This document shows, piece after piece, positions 1-7,649 of a stretch of DNA of 64,000 nucleotides. Numbering within the stretch: the stretch's first letter is position 1; every line of letters begins with the position of its first letter. Under the pieces are notes generated by a model, which saw only the letters and a list, made by a program, of their open reading frames with translations, made no database searches and was not told the DNA's origin. Made by a program: the position numbers and the translations under genes. This DNA comes from Massilia varians (lineage in GTDB: Bacteria > Pseudomonadota > Gammaproteobacteria > Burkholderiales > Burkholderiaceae_D). The stretch is from the NCBI RefSeq assembly GCF_027923905.1, contig NZ_AP026966.1, positions 3,411,001 through 3,475,000 of the forward strand, read 5' to 3'.

Positions 1-458
1 CGGACCTGGCCGTCCGCGCCGCCCAGATGGGCGCCCTGCTGGCGCGCTCCGGCGCCGGACGCATCGTCGCGGTCGCGGTGGCGCAACCGCATTTCCACCT
101 GCCGGAGAGCGGCGCCGCCGCACCAGGCAGCCAGGCCGTGCAGGCGGAGTTCGCCCGCGCCCGCCAGGCCGCCCAGGCCCACGTCGACACGGTGCTGGAG
201 ATCGCCCGCCAGGCCGGCGTCAGCTGCGACGCCGAGACGCCGCTGGCCTCGGCGCCCGGCCCCGACATCGTCCGGCTGGCGGAAGAACATGGATGCGACC
301 TCATCGTGATGGGCACGCACGGACCGAACGACGCCAACCGCCGCCTGATGGGCAGCGTGGCGCAGTACGTGCTGGCCAATTCCGCCATTCCCGTGCTCCT
401 GTTGCGCGACCCGCGCGAAGCCTCGCAGCCCGACTTCATCGAGGGTGTCGCGTCCTGA
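1..458 (+). CDS. Universal stress protein, UspA family (5' truncated by window)
   Basis: The reading frame is open from base 3, so the N-terminus lies outside the window; the first internal ATG is at 27. The visible 151 residues carry the C-terminal half of a UspA nucleotide-binding fold: the run MGTHGP followed nine residues later by GSVAQYV matches the G-x2-G-x9-G-S/T ATP-binding signature of the family. UspA proteins are small cytoplasmic dimers that bind ATP or AMP and support survival in stasis or low oxygen. It converges with a second usp gene 30 bases away, so the pair forms a stress locus. Family assignment is firm; the specific role is unknown. Confidence 0.88.
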   Translation, partial: DLAVRAAQMGALLARSGAGRIVAVAVAQPHFHLPESGAAAPGSQAVQAEFARARQAAQAHVDTVLEIARQAGVSCDAETPLASAPGPDIVRLAEEHGCDLIVMGTHGPNDANRRLMGSVAQYVLANSAIPVLLLRDPREASQPDFIEGVAS

Positions 459-488
459 ACCGGAGCATGGAATCCTGCGGCCGGCGAT

Positions 489-962
489 TCAGTGCGCCTG
501 CTCCTGCGCCCCGTGCGCGGCCGGACGCAGCACCATGACCGGCACCGGCGCGCCGGCCAGCACCGCCTGGGTCACGCTGCCGGCCAGCAGCCGGCTCAGG
601 CCGCGCCGCCCGTGCGAGCCCATCACGATCAGGTCGCACTGCTGCTCGCGCGCGGTGTCGACGATCGCCTCGGCCGGGTCGAGCGCGCTGCAGGTGAGCG
701 CCGTGGCCTGCACGCCGGCAGTGCGGCAGCGCGCCACGATCGCATCGACATAGCGCTGGGCGTGTTCCAGCAGGACGTCGATCTGCAGGCCCGGATCGTA
801 GGCCATGGCGCCTTCGAGCGACTGGAAGGTGGGTTCGGGAACGGCGACGGACAAGGCCACGATCTCGCTGCCTTCGCGGCCGTGCACGAACTCGATGGCG
901 GCATCGACCGCCGCCTCGGAAACGGGAGACCCGTCGGTGGGGACCAGGATACGTCGGTACAT
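489..962 (-). CDS. Universal stress protein, UspA family
   Basis: A complete 157-residue single-domain UspA protein. It opens with the beta-strand RRILVPTDGS typical of the family and ends with GSHGRRGLSRLLAGSVTQ, the G-x2-G-x9-G-S nucleotide-binding signature (residues about 116-133), so an ATP-binding type is expected. It converges with the truncated usp gene on its left. A TTGAC-N4-ATCAA palindrome lies about 70 bases upstream of the start (1029-1042), which suggests control by an FNR/ANR-type oxygen sensor. The pfkA-like gene follows on the same strand upstream, so the two may be read together under low oxygen. Family is certain; physiological role is inferred. Confidence 0.93.
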   Translation of the reverse strand: MYRRILVPTDGSPVSEAAVDAAIEFVHGREGSEIVALSVAVPEPTFQSLEGAMAYDPGLQIDVLLEHAQRYVDAIVARCRTAGVQATALTCSALDPAEAIVDTAREQQCDLIVMGSHGRRGLSRLLAGSVTQAVLAGAPVPVMVLRPAAHGAQEQAH

Positions 963-1028
963 GGCAAGCTCCTGATAGGAATGGTCGAACGGTAGAGGCC
1001 AGTCTGTCCTTGCAGATGCTAAAAATCT

Positions 1029-1042
1029 TTGACCTGGATCAA
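1029..1042. promoter_or_regulatory. Probable FNR/ANR binding box
   Basis: TTGACCTGGATCAA matches the FNR/ANR consensus TTGAT-N4-ATCAA at nine of ten fixed positions. Its centre is 74 bases upstream of the usp start codon on the minus strand, between the stop of the pfkA-like gene and usp. ANR/FNR control of usp genes is well known in proteobacteria. Binding is inferred, not shown. Confidence 0.65.
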
Positions 1043-1044
1043 AA

Positions 1045-2193
1045 TCAAGCCGGTGTCATGACGCTCTGGGGAGCGTCCGGAAGCACGCGGTCGCCGAAAC
1101 AGATGCCGAGCTCGCGCGCCGTGCGCACCATGTCGCCATCGACCGGCACCCGCTTGCTGCGCCCCGCCACCTCGCCCAGGGGCACGGTGCCGATCTCCTG
1201 GCCGCCCAGCGCCACCATCACGCCCGATTCGCCGCGCGCCAGCGCACGCACCGCGGCGGCGCCGAAGCGCGCCGCGGTCACGCGATCGAAAGCGGATGGG
1301 CTGCCGCCGCGCAACAGGTGGCCCAGCACCACGCTGCGGCATTCCTTGCCGGTGCGCCCGGCCAGCTGCGCTTCGACCCAGGCGCCGATGCCGCCCAGGC
1401 GTTCGGCATGCCCGCCGCCGGGCGCCGCCAGGCGTGCGCGCTCGCCGCCGAGCGGCTGCGCTCCCTCGGCGGCCACGACGATGGCATGGCGCCGGCCGGC
1501 GGCGTCGCGCCGGCCGATGGCGTCGGCCACGACCTCGAGGTCGAAGGGAATTTCGGGCAGCAGGATCGCATGGGCGCCCCCGGCCATGCCGGCGTGCAGC
1601 GCGATCCAGCCGGCGTAGCGCCCCATCACCTCGACCACCATCACGCGGTGCTGGCTGTCGGCGGTGGTGTGCAGGCGGTCGATGCATTCGGTGGCGAAGC
1701 CGGCCGCCGTGTCGAAGCCGAAAGTCTGGAAGGTCCGGTCGAGGTCGTTGTCGATGGTCTTGGGCACGCCGACCACGGGCAGGCCCTGGCGCTGCAGGCA
1801 GGCGGCGATTTCCATCGAACTGTCGCCGCCGACCATCACCAGCGCATCGAAGCCGCGCTGGCGGCACAGGCCGACCAGCTCGGCGCTGCGGTCCTGCTCC
1901 GCCATGCCGCCCGCGCCCGCTACCGGGTAGCGCAGCGGGTTACCGCGATTGGTGCTGCCGAGGATGGTGCCCCCGAGGTGGCCGATGCCGTGCACGGCTT
2001 CCAGCGACAGGCGCAGCACCGGTTCGCCGAGGCAGGTGTCGGGGGCGAGCAGGCCGTTGAAGCCGTCGCGGATGCCCCAGCATTCCCAGCCATGCCGGCT
2101 GGACGCGAGCACCACCGCCCGGATCACGGCGTTCAGGCCCGGGGCGTCGCCGCCCCCGGTGACGATGGCAATGCGCTGGATGCGGGTTTCCAT
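1045..2193 (-). CDS. pfkA: 6-phosphofructokinase (PfkA family, atypical phosphoryl-donor motif)
   Basis: A 382-residue cytoplasmic enzyme of the PFK family, phosphorylating fructose 6-phosphate. The start is the ATG at 2193 behind an AGGAGG site; an upstream in-frame extension has no homology look. Visible motifs are TGGGDAPGLNAVIR (nucleotide loop, about residues 10-23), VMVGGDSSMEIA and PKTIDNDLDRTF with the catalytic TIDND aspartates, and MGRYAGWIA. The residue that separates ATP enzymes (GGDG) from PPi enzymes (GGDD) is serine here, while the lysine of PKTIDND is the PPi-type/group III form. Donor specificity is therefore open. The gene sits upstream of an FNR-boxed usp, hinting at a fermentative or low-oxygen role. 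The family is certain. Confidence 0.9.
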   Translation of the reverse strand: METRIQRIAIVTGGGDAPGLNAVIRAVVLASSRHGWECWGIRDGFNGLLAPDTCLGEPVLRLSLEAVHGIGHLGGTILGSTNRGNPLRYPVAGAGGMAEQDRSAELVGLCRQRGFDALVMVGGDSSMEIAACLQRQGLPVVGVPKTIDNDLDRTFQTFGFDTAAGFATECIDRLHTTADSQHRVMVVEVMGRYAGWIALHAGMAGGAHAILLPEIPFDLEVVADAIGRRDAAGRRHAIVVAAEGAQPLGGERARLAAPGGGHAERLGGIGAWVEAQLAGRTGKECRSVVLGHLLRGGSPSAFDRVTAARFGAAAVRALARGESGVMVALGGQEIGTVPLGEVAGRSKRVPVDGDMVRTARELGICFGDRVLPDAPQSVMTPA

Positions 2194-2318
2194 GGGCGCC
2201 TCCTGTAGGTGCTGCCGACTATAACATGCGGGCGCGCTGGCTTGATCCGCCATAACAGCCCAGCGGTCCGGTATGGCTAAGCTGGCAATGCCGGACTGAC
2301 ATCGCGAGCGAGCATACC

Positions 2319-3797
2319 ATGGCAAACATCTACGTCGACCCCAGCGCCGCCGGCCCCGGCGACGGCTCACTGGCCAATCCCTTCAGCGCCTGGACCAGCG
2401 TCGTCTGGACACCCGGCAACACCTACCTGCAGAAACGCGGCACCACCTACGCCGGGGTGTTCCGGCCGGCGGTCAGCGGCACCCGGGAACAGCGCATCAC
2501 GATTGCCGCCTACGCCAGGCGCGACGGCTCGGACGACCCGTCCCAGCCCCGGCCCGTCATCCTGCTGCCGGGCAGCCCGGCCACGCCCCAGCAGGGGGCA
2601 TCGATCGCGGTGTACGGGCAGGAACGCGATTTTCTCACCTACCGCAACCTCGACATCCGCAACCCGGCCCTGCCTGAAGCCAGCGACGTGGCGATCATCT
2701 GGCTCGGCAACGGCTGCAGATTCGAGAACATCAGGCTGACGTCGAATTGCGCGGGCGTCTACGTGTACGAAAAAAGCGGGGTCGTGATCAGCGGCTGCGT
2801 GCTGGACGTGGTCGATTGCGCGCCCGAGTTCGCCAACCACGGCATCCTGGTCGCGGGCGATACCCCGATCGACGACATCCAGATCATCGGCAATACCGTC
2901 GTCCATCGCGGCGGCGGCTCGGCCCTATCCTACGGCATCCGCTGCGAAACCTACCGCCGCGAGCTGCCGCTCACCAGGCTGGTGGTGCGGGGCAACCGGG
3001 TCGCTCCCCCGCCCGGCGCCAGCCCCAACGCCAACCGCGGCGCCATCGGCATCTACCTCGTCAACGGCCAGGCGGCCCAGCTCGACCGCAATACGGTCAC
3101 CGGCATGCTGAGCGGGATCCGCCTCAGCAGTGGATCCGGCAACCGGGTAAGCAACAACAACTGCAGCAACAACATGAACTTCGGCATCCACGTCACCGGC
3201 TTCGCGACCGGTTTCCTCATCGAAGGCAATACCTGCAACCGCAACGGCGGCACCGCCAGCCCGACCTACTGGGGGCGCGGGATCGAACTGTCGGGGGCCG
3301 CCGGGCCGGGGGCGGTGTCGGATCACACGATCCGCCGCAACACCTGCATGTTCAACTATAACTACGGCGGACCGCTGGACAATGGTTCCGAGGGCGTCGG
3401 CATCGGCCTCGATGACGGCGTGCTGCGCTGCGCGATCCTGTCCAACCAGCTGGCTTTCAATGAGGGAAACGGCATCCAGCTGTACGGCGGCCCGCCCGGC
3501 AGCCGGACCGACACCGGTGGCCACACCATTTCCGGGAACGTGCTGGACACGAACTGCACCCACGCGGTGCTGAACCGCCGCAGCGGCGGCAACGCGCCCA
3601 GCCCGTTCTACGCCCACGTCCAGCTTGCCTATATCTACGGCAGCCGCACCACGATTACCGGCAACCTGTTCGCCGGCCCCACCCGCGGCGGCATCCACCT
3701 GGACAGCTCCTCCTCCAACGTCGTCGCGCGCAACAATATCTACCGCGGCACCCCGTATCCCATCGAGGAGGCCGCCCTCGTTCCCCCGGTGACGTAA
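2319..3797 (+). CDS. Right-handed parallel beta-helix repeat protein
   Basis: 492 residues made of short repeats of the kind GNTV, GNRV, RNTC, SNQL, GNVL and NNIY spaced by about 20-30 residues, the hallmark of a right-handed parallel beta-helix (NosD, pectate lyase and PbH1 folds). The N-terminal stretch YVDPSAAGPGDGSLANPF is the DUF1565-like opening commonly found before such helices. No signal peptide is visible, which is unusual for polysaccharide-active members, and no catalytic triad can be assigned. A solitary gene with about 120 bases before it and no operon partner. It may bind or cleave a polysaccharide, but function is unknown. Confidence 0.75.
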   Translation: MANIYVDPSAAGPGDGSLANPFSAWTSVVWTPGNTYLQKRGTTYAGVFRPAVSGTREQRITIAAYARRDGSDDPSQPRPVILLPGSPATPQQGASIAVYGQERDFLTYRNLDIRNPALPEASDVAIIWLGNGCRFENIRLTSNCAGVYVYEKSGVVISGCVLDVVDCAPEFANHGILVAGDTPIDDIQIIGNTVVHRGGGSALSYGIRCETYRRELPLTRLVVRGNRVAPPPGASPNANRGAIGIYLVNGQAAQLDRNTVTGMLSGIRLSSGSGNRVSNNNCSNNMNFGIHVTGFATGFLIEGNTCNRNGGTASPTYWGRGIELSGAAGPGAVSDHTIRRNTCMFNYNYGGPLDNGSEGVGIGLDDGVLRCAILSNQLAFNEGNGIQLYGGPPGSRTDTGGHTISGNVLDTNCTHAVLNRRSGGNAPSPFYAHVQLAYIYGSRTTITGNLFAGPTRGGIHLDSSSSNVVARNNIYRGTPYPIEEAALVPPVT

Positions 3798-3942
3798 GGG
3801 CGCCGCGATGTGCCGTTTCGCCGAGGATCGCCGGCATGCCGGTGCGCGCCGGGCATGTCACGCTGTACAATGCCGCGACGCCGACGATGCGTGAGACGCA
3901 GGATCGGCACACCCGGCTATACACTATGCAAAGACAAACGAC

Positions 3943-4599
3943 ATGCTGACTACCCTGCTCGACTGGTTCCTCCATCTTGACCGCCATCTGGCCCTGCTTG
4001 CGGCCGAATACCAGATGCTCGTCTACGTGATGCTGTTCGCGGTGATCTTCGTGGAGACGGGGGTGGTGGTGATGCCCTTCCTGCCGGGCGACTCGCTCCT
4101 GTTCGTCACAGGCGCACTGGCGGCCAAGGGCATGCTCTCGCTACCGGTGCTGATCCCGCTGCTGATCGTCGCGGCAGTCCTGGGCGACATCGTCAACTTC
4201 GCGATCGGCACCGTGTTCCGGGATCGGGTGAAGAATGGCTATCGGCTACGCTTCATCAAGCCCGAGCACATCGCCCATACCGAACGCTTCTTCGAACGCC
4301 ACGGCCCCAAGACCATCGTGCTGGCGCGCTACGTCCCGATCGTGCGTACCCTGGCGCCCTTCGTCGCCGCGCTGGGCAGCATGCGCTACCGGACCTTCCT
4401 GTCGTACAACATCTCCGGCGGCACCCTGTGGGTGGTGTCGCTCACGGTGGCCGGTTATGCCTTCGGAAACATCAAGTGGGTCAACGACAACCTGACCGCG
4501 GTCATCATGGGCATCATCGTGCTGTCGCTGGTGCCGGGCATCCTGGCCTGGCTGCAGGAGCGTTACCGCAGCAAGAGCGCGGCCGGTCCCCAGGGCTGA
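3943..4599 (+). CDS. DedA family inner-membrane protein
   Basis: 218 residues with about four to five hydrophobic segments. Two family signatures are visible: an acidic residue in the first helix (VIFVETGVVVMPFLPGDSLL, about residues 27-46) and the basic loop LARYVPIVRTLAPFVAALG (about residues 127-145) with its conserved arginines. DedA proteins such as E. coli YqjA/YghB are proton-dependent and several act as undecaprenyl-phosphate or phospholipid flippases. The ATG at 3943 follows a weak AGACAAACGAC leader. It stands alone. Family is certain; substrate is not known. Confidence 0.9.
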   Translation: MLTTLLDWFLHLDRHLALLAAEYQMLVYVMLFAVIFVETGVVVMPFLPGDSLLFVTGALAAKGMLSLPVLIPLLIVAAVLGDIVNFAIGTVFRDRVKNGYRLRFIKPEHIAHTERFFERHGPKTIVLARYVPIVRTLAPFVAALGSMRYRTFLSYNISGGTLWVVSLTVAGYAFGNIKWVNDNLTAVIMGIIVLSLVPGILAWLQERYRSKSAAGPQG

Positions 4600-4933
4600 C
4601 CGGGCGCCTCCGGCGCCGCGTTTCTGCACCTCACCTCCCCATGCCCGGCCCATCGCCGGCCATGAGGAGGCGTCCATCCTGGCCGTGATATCGTCACGGC
4701 AACTCCGCCTCTCCCTGGTAGCCTTGCTGAAGGATTCCTAGCTTGGCCGTAGTCGTCAGCATCGAGGAATCGTTGTTCGCGCAATATACCGGTGGGTTAG
4801 TTACATTTCTTGAGATCGGTCCCGGGCCGGCGAGATCGGCATATCAGGATTGCAGGATAGGCGATTGCTCCGTCCATACCGGCACTCTACATTGGCCGTT
4901 CCGCTTCACAACGACAACACCAATGGAGACAAG
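4600..4933. other. Intergenic stretch without a convincing gene
   Basis: No reading frame with protein-like composition was found. Just after dedA, GGCGCC-TCC-GGCGCC could form a weak terminator stem. The region also holds a 17-base AT-rich sequence at 4792-4808 that recurs exactly at 22590-22606. The promoter of the DoxX-like gene must lie here, but no clear -35/-10 pair stands out. Confidence 0.5.
4792..4808 (+). repeat. 17-base direct repeat, copy 1
   Basis: GTGGGTTAGTTACATTT occurs here and, in the same orientation, at 22590-22606. Both copies are intergenic and visibly AT-richer than the surroundings. The flanks do not match further, so this is either the remnant end of a mobile element or a shared protein-binding site. 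Confidence 0.5.
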
Positions 4934-5368
4934 ATGATCGATGCCGAAAAAGGCCCGTGGAAATACCTGGTGATGTGGCTGCGCTTCTACTACGCGATCC
5001 ACTTCCTCAAATCCGGAATCAACTACGCAGTGTTCGGGGTCATCCCCGATTTCAGCAAGGCGGGCGCGGTCGGCCCCTACCTCGCCGCGATGAACGATAT
5101 CGGTTTTTACCCCTTCATCAAATACCTGGAAATCGTGCTGGGATCGATGTTGCTGTTCAATGTGCTGACGCCGTCGGCGCTGGCGGTCATGGCCGGCATC
5201 GCCTTCCAGATCGCCTACCTGAACCTGTTCGTCTCGCCCCACCCCCGGCAACTGTTCACGGGCACGCAGGAAGTGCTGCTGTGCGGCCTGCTCATTCTCG
5301 CCTACGGCAAGAGCTACGCTGAACTGTTCCGCGTGAAAGCGAAACCGGCCTTTCCCTGGACGACATAA
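4934..5368 (+). CDS. DoxX-like integral membrane protein
   Basis: 144 residues with four predicted membrane helices, about residues 8-28, 52-75, 78-98 and 108-124. The size, four-helix layout and early RFYYAIHFLKSG segment fit the DoxX/SURF4-like family, though conservation is weak. The start at 4934 is chosen because GGAGAC sits just ahead of it; the longer in-frame frame starting at 4850 adds a basic, unlikely leader. A 66-residue membrane protein follows after 28 bases, so the two probably form an operon. DoxX-like proteins have been linked to redox and sulfur metabolism at the membrane, but no specific role can be assigned here. Confidence 0.6.
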   Translation: MIDAEKGPWKYLVMWLRFYYAIHFLKSGINYAVFGVIPDFSKAGAVGPYLAAMNDIGFYPFIKYLEIVLGSMLLFNVLTPSALAVMAGIAFQIAYLNLFVSPHPRQLFTGTQEVLLCGLLILAYGKSYAELFRVKAKPAFPWTT

Positions 5369-5396
5369 GCCCCCCTCACCCCTCAAGGACCGACTC

Positions 5397-5597
5397 ATGC
5401 ACCATACCGCACGCTTCAAGGATGCCGTCATCGTGATCGCCACGGCAGCGATCTGGACCCTGGTGGTCATTGCCTTCTCCACCACCATGGGCTCGCGCCC
5501 CCTGCGCATCTACGACTGGGGCCCGCCGGTATTCGCCTGCCTGTTGACCCTGCTTGTCATGGCCAAAGACCGGCTCGCGGGAGGCAAGCCGCGCTAG
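5397..5597 (+). CDS. Small two-helix membrane protein
   Basis: 66 residues with two hydrophobic segments (about 9-28 and 43-57) separated by a short loop, MGSRPLRIYDWGPP. An AAGGA site lies at the right distance from the ATG. It follows the DoxX-like gene after 28 bases on the same strand, so co-transcription is likely. The last four bases overlap the 3' end of the convergent MFS gene. No family is recognised; it is described only as a hypothetical membrane protein that may partner the DoxX-like product. Confidence 0.6.
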   Translation: MHHTARFKDAVIVIATAAIWTLVVIAFSTTMGSRPLRIYDWGPPVFACLLTLLVMAKDRLAGGKPR

Positions 5598-6733
5598 CCG
5601 GGCGCCGGCTGCTGCGCCCTTGCGAACAGCATGCCGGCGGCCAGCAAGGCGCCCAGCACCCAGAACACCATCTGGGTGCCCCCGGCGGAACCGAGCGCCC
5701 CGACGCCGACCGGCAGGATGGTCTGGCTCGCATTGGCCAGCATCGAGCGGATGCCGATCGCCTCGCCGCCGCGTCCGGGCGGCGCGGCCTGGCCGATGGC
5801 GCTCATGATCATCGGCAGCGCGCAGCCCAGCGCCAGGCCCAGCACGAAAGCGCATGCCAGCAAGCTTGCCAGGGTGCGCGCCAGCGGCAAGGCCGGGTAG
5901 GCCGCCGCCGCCAAGCCCAGCGCCCCGGCCAGCACCTGCCAGGTTGACCAGCGTCGTGCCAGCGGCGGCAGGAATATGCGCACCACGAAGGTCCCGGCGC
6001 CGAAGACCCCCATCACCAGGCCGATGCGCGAGGCGGACAGTCCGAGCGCACTGCCGTGCAGCGGCATCATGAAGCTGAACAGGTCCCTACCCATCGACAG
6101 CAGCGCGCTGACCGCCAGCACCGCGCGCAGCGGCGCGTGGCGCAGCAGGTCCATGACCGACGCCCTGCCCTGCGGCCGCTCCGGCGCGGGCGTGCCCGCC
6201 ATGCCGGCGCCCATCCTGGCCAGCGCCAGCAGGGCCAGCAGGGGCAAGACGGCCAGCGCAAGGAAGGTCCAGGCTCCGCCAGCCAGGTCGAGCAGGAAGC
6301 CGGCCAATACCGGGCCGGCGATGCTGGAGACGGAGTTGCCAAGCGCCAGCATCGAATAGGCGCGGGTATGCTGCTGCGCCGGGCCGCCATGCAGGACCGC
6401 ATGGTGCAGCGCCACGTGCACCATCATGAATCCGCTGCCCAGCAGGACCGCGCTCGCGCCCAGGCCGCCGAGCGAGGGCAGCAGCGCCAGCAGCAGGCCG
6501 GCTTCCAGCAGCAGCAATGCGAGCAGGGTCGGCCTGAATGTGCCGCGGCGGTCGGTCCAGCGACCCGCATGCACCGACAGCAGCATCGGCACCAGCGCCA
6601 GCAGGCCGATCACCAGGCCCACTTCCAGCGGCGTCGCGCCGAGCCGGATCGCCGACAGGCTCAGCGCGACGCGCCCGCCACCGAAGGCGGTATGCGCCAG
6701 CACCATCAGCGCGACCAGTGCGGGCAGCTTCAT
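5594..6733 (-). CDS. Major facilitator superfamily transporter
   Basis: 379 residues, with about eleven to twelve hydrophobic segments in two halves. The loop between helices 2 and 3, GRWTDRRGTFRP (about residues 57-68), is a version of the MFS motif G-x3-D-R-x-G-R. The length is at the short end for MFS carriers but the frame is intact. It starts 22 bases after nadC on the same strand, so it is the last gene of the leftward catabolic operon and may import the aromatic substrate or export an intermediate. Substrate cannot be read from the sequence. Confidence 0.82.
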   Translation of the reverse strand: MKLPALVALMVLAHTAFGGGRVALSLSAIRLGATPLEVGLVIGLLALVPMLLSVHAGRWTDRRGTFRPTLLALLLLEAGLLLALLPSLGGLGASAVLLGSGFMMVHVALHHAVLHGGPAQQHTRAYSMLALGNSVSSIAGPVLAGFLLDLAGGAWTFLALAVLPLLALLALARMGAGMAGTPAPERPQGRASVMDLLRHAPLRAVLAVSALLSMGRDLFSFMMPLHGSALGLSASRIGLVMGVFGAGTFVVRIFLPPLARRWSTWQVLAGALGLAAAAYPALPLARTLASLLACAFVLGLALGCALPMIMSAIGQAAPPGRGGEAIGIRSMLANASQTILPVGVGALGSAGGTQMVFWVLGALLAAGMLFARAQQPAPG

Positions 6734-6755
6734 ACGGGGGGCTCAGGCAGGCAGC

Positions 6756-7649
6756 TCAGGCTTGCCGCGCGCAAGCGCGTTCGACCGGCGCGGCCTGGAA
6801 GCGCATCGAGAAGTCGATCGCGCGGATGTCCTTGATCAGGGCGCCGACCGAGATCCGGTCGACCCCGGTCTCGGCCAGTTCGCGCAGGCGCGCCAGCGTG
6901 ACGCCGCCGGACACCTCCAGACTGCAGCGCCCGGCCGCCAGCGCCACCGCAAGCCGGATCTGCGCGGTCGACATATTGTCGAGCAGGACCATGCTCACCC
7001 CGGCCTGCAGGGCTTCCTCGAGCTGGTCCAGGGTTTCGACTTCGACCTGGATGAAACTCGCGCCCGCCCCCAGGCGCCGGGCGGCGGCGAAGGCCGCGCC
7101 CAGCCCGCCGGCAGCGGCGATGTGGTTTTCCTTGATCAGGATGGCGTCGTACAGGCCCATGCGATGATTGCGCCCGCCGCCGCAGCGCACCGCATACTTC
7201 TGCGCCGCCCGCAAGCCCGGAATGGTCTTGCGGGTGTCCAGGATCGCCGCCCCGGTGCCGGCCACCGCCTCCACATGCAGGGCGGTGCTGGTCGCCACCG
7301 CGCTCAGGGTCTGCAGGAAGTTCAGGCAGGTGCGCTCGGCGGTGAGCAGGCCGCGCGCCGGCCCCGCGATCTCGACGATGGCCTGGCCGGGCGCGCAGCG
7401 TGCGCCGTCGGCCACGTGCCAGGTGGCCACCGCGGACGGCGCCACCTGGCGCAGGGTTTCCATCACCCAGGGCTGGCCGCAGGTCACCGCCGCCTCGCGG
7501 CAGACGATGGTCGCGCGCGCCTCGCCGTCCGGCACCAGGGCCGCGGTCAGGTCGCCGCCGCCGACGTCTTCCGCGAGGGCGCGGTCGACGTCGGCCCCGA
7601 CCTGCCGCAGCAGTTCCCGGTCGATGCCGGCGTGGGGGGCCGTCGGCAT
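6756..7649 (-). CDS. nadC: Nicotinate-nucleotide pyrophosphorylase (quinolinate phosphoribosyltransferase)
   Basis: 297 residues, the usual length of NadC. It converts quinolinate plus PRPP to nicotinate mononucleotide, CO2 and PPi in NAD synthesis. Family motifs are clear: ERTCLNFLQTLSAVAT (about residues 104-119), DTRKTIPGLR, QKYAVRCGGGRNHR and LIKENH, which supply the basic pocket for quinolinate. Its start overlaps the stop of the flavin monooxygenase gene (TGATG), implying translational coupling. That is odd, because nadC normally sits with nadA/nadB. It may serve local NAD supply or handle a pyridine-dicarboxylate intermediate; the first role is known, the second is speculation. Confidence 0.93.
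   Translation of the reverse strand: MPTAPHAGIDRELLRQVGADVDRALAEDVGGGDLTAALVPDGEARATIVCREAAVTCGQPWVMETLRQVAPSAVATWHVADGARCAPGQAIVEIAGPARGLLTAERTCLNFLQTLSAVATSTALHVEAVAGTGAAILDTRKTIPGLRAAQKYAVRCGGGRNHRMGLYDAILIKENHIAAAGGLGAAFAAARRLGAGASFIQVEVETLDQLEEALQAGVSMVLLDNMSTAQIRLAVALAAGRCSLEVSGGVTLARLRELAETGVDRISVGALIKDIRAIDFSMRFQAAPVERACARQA

Noticed and set aside
2242..2255. Second FNR-like half-site before pfkA (TTGATCCGCCATAA)
   Set aside because: Only the left half matches the consensus; the right half lacks ATCAA.
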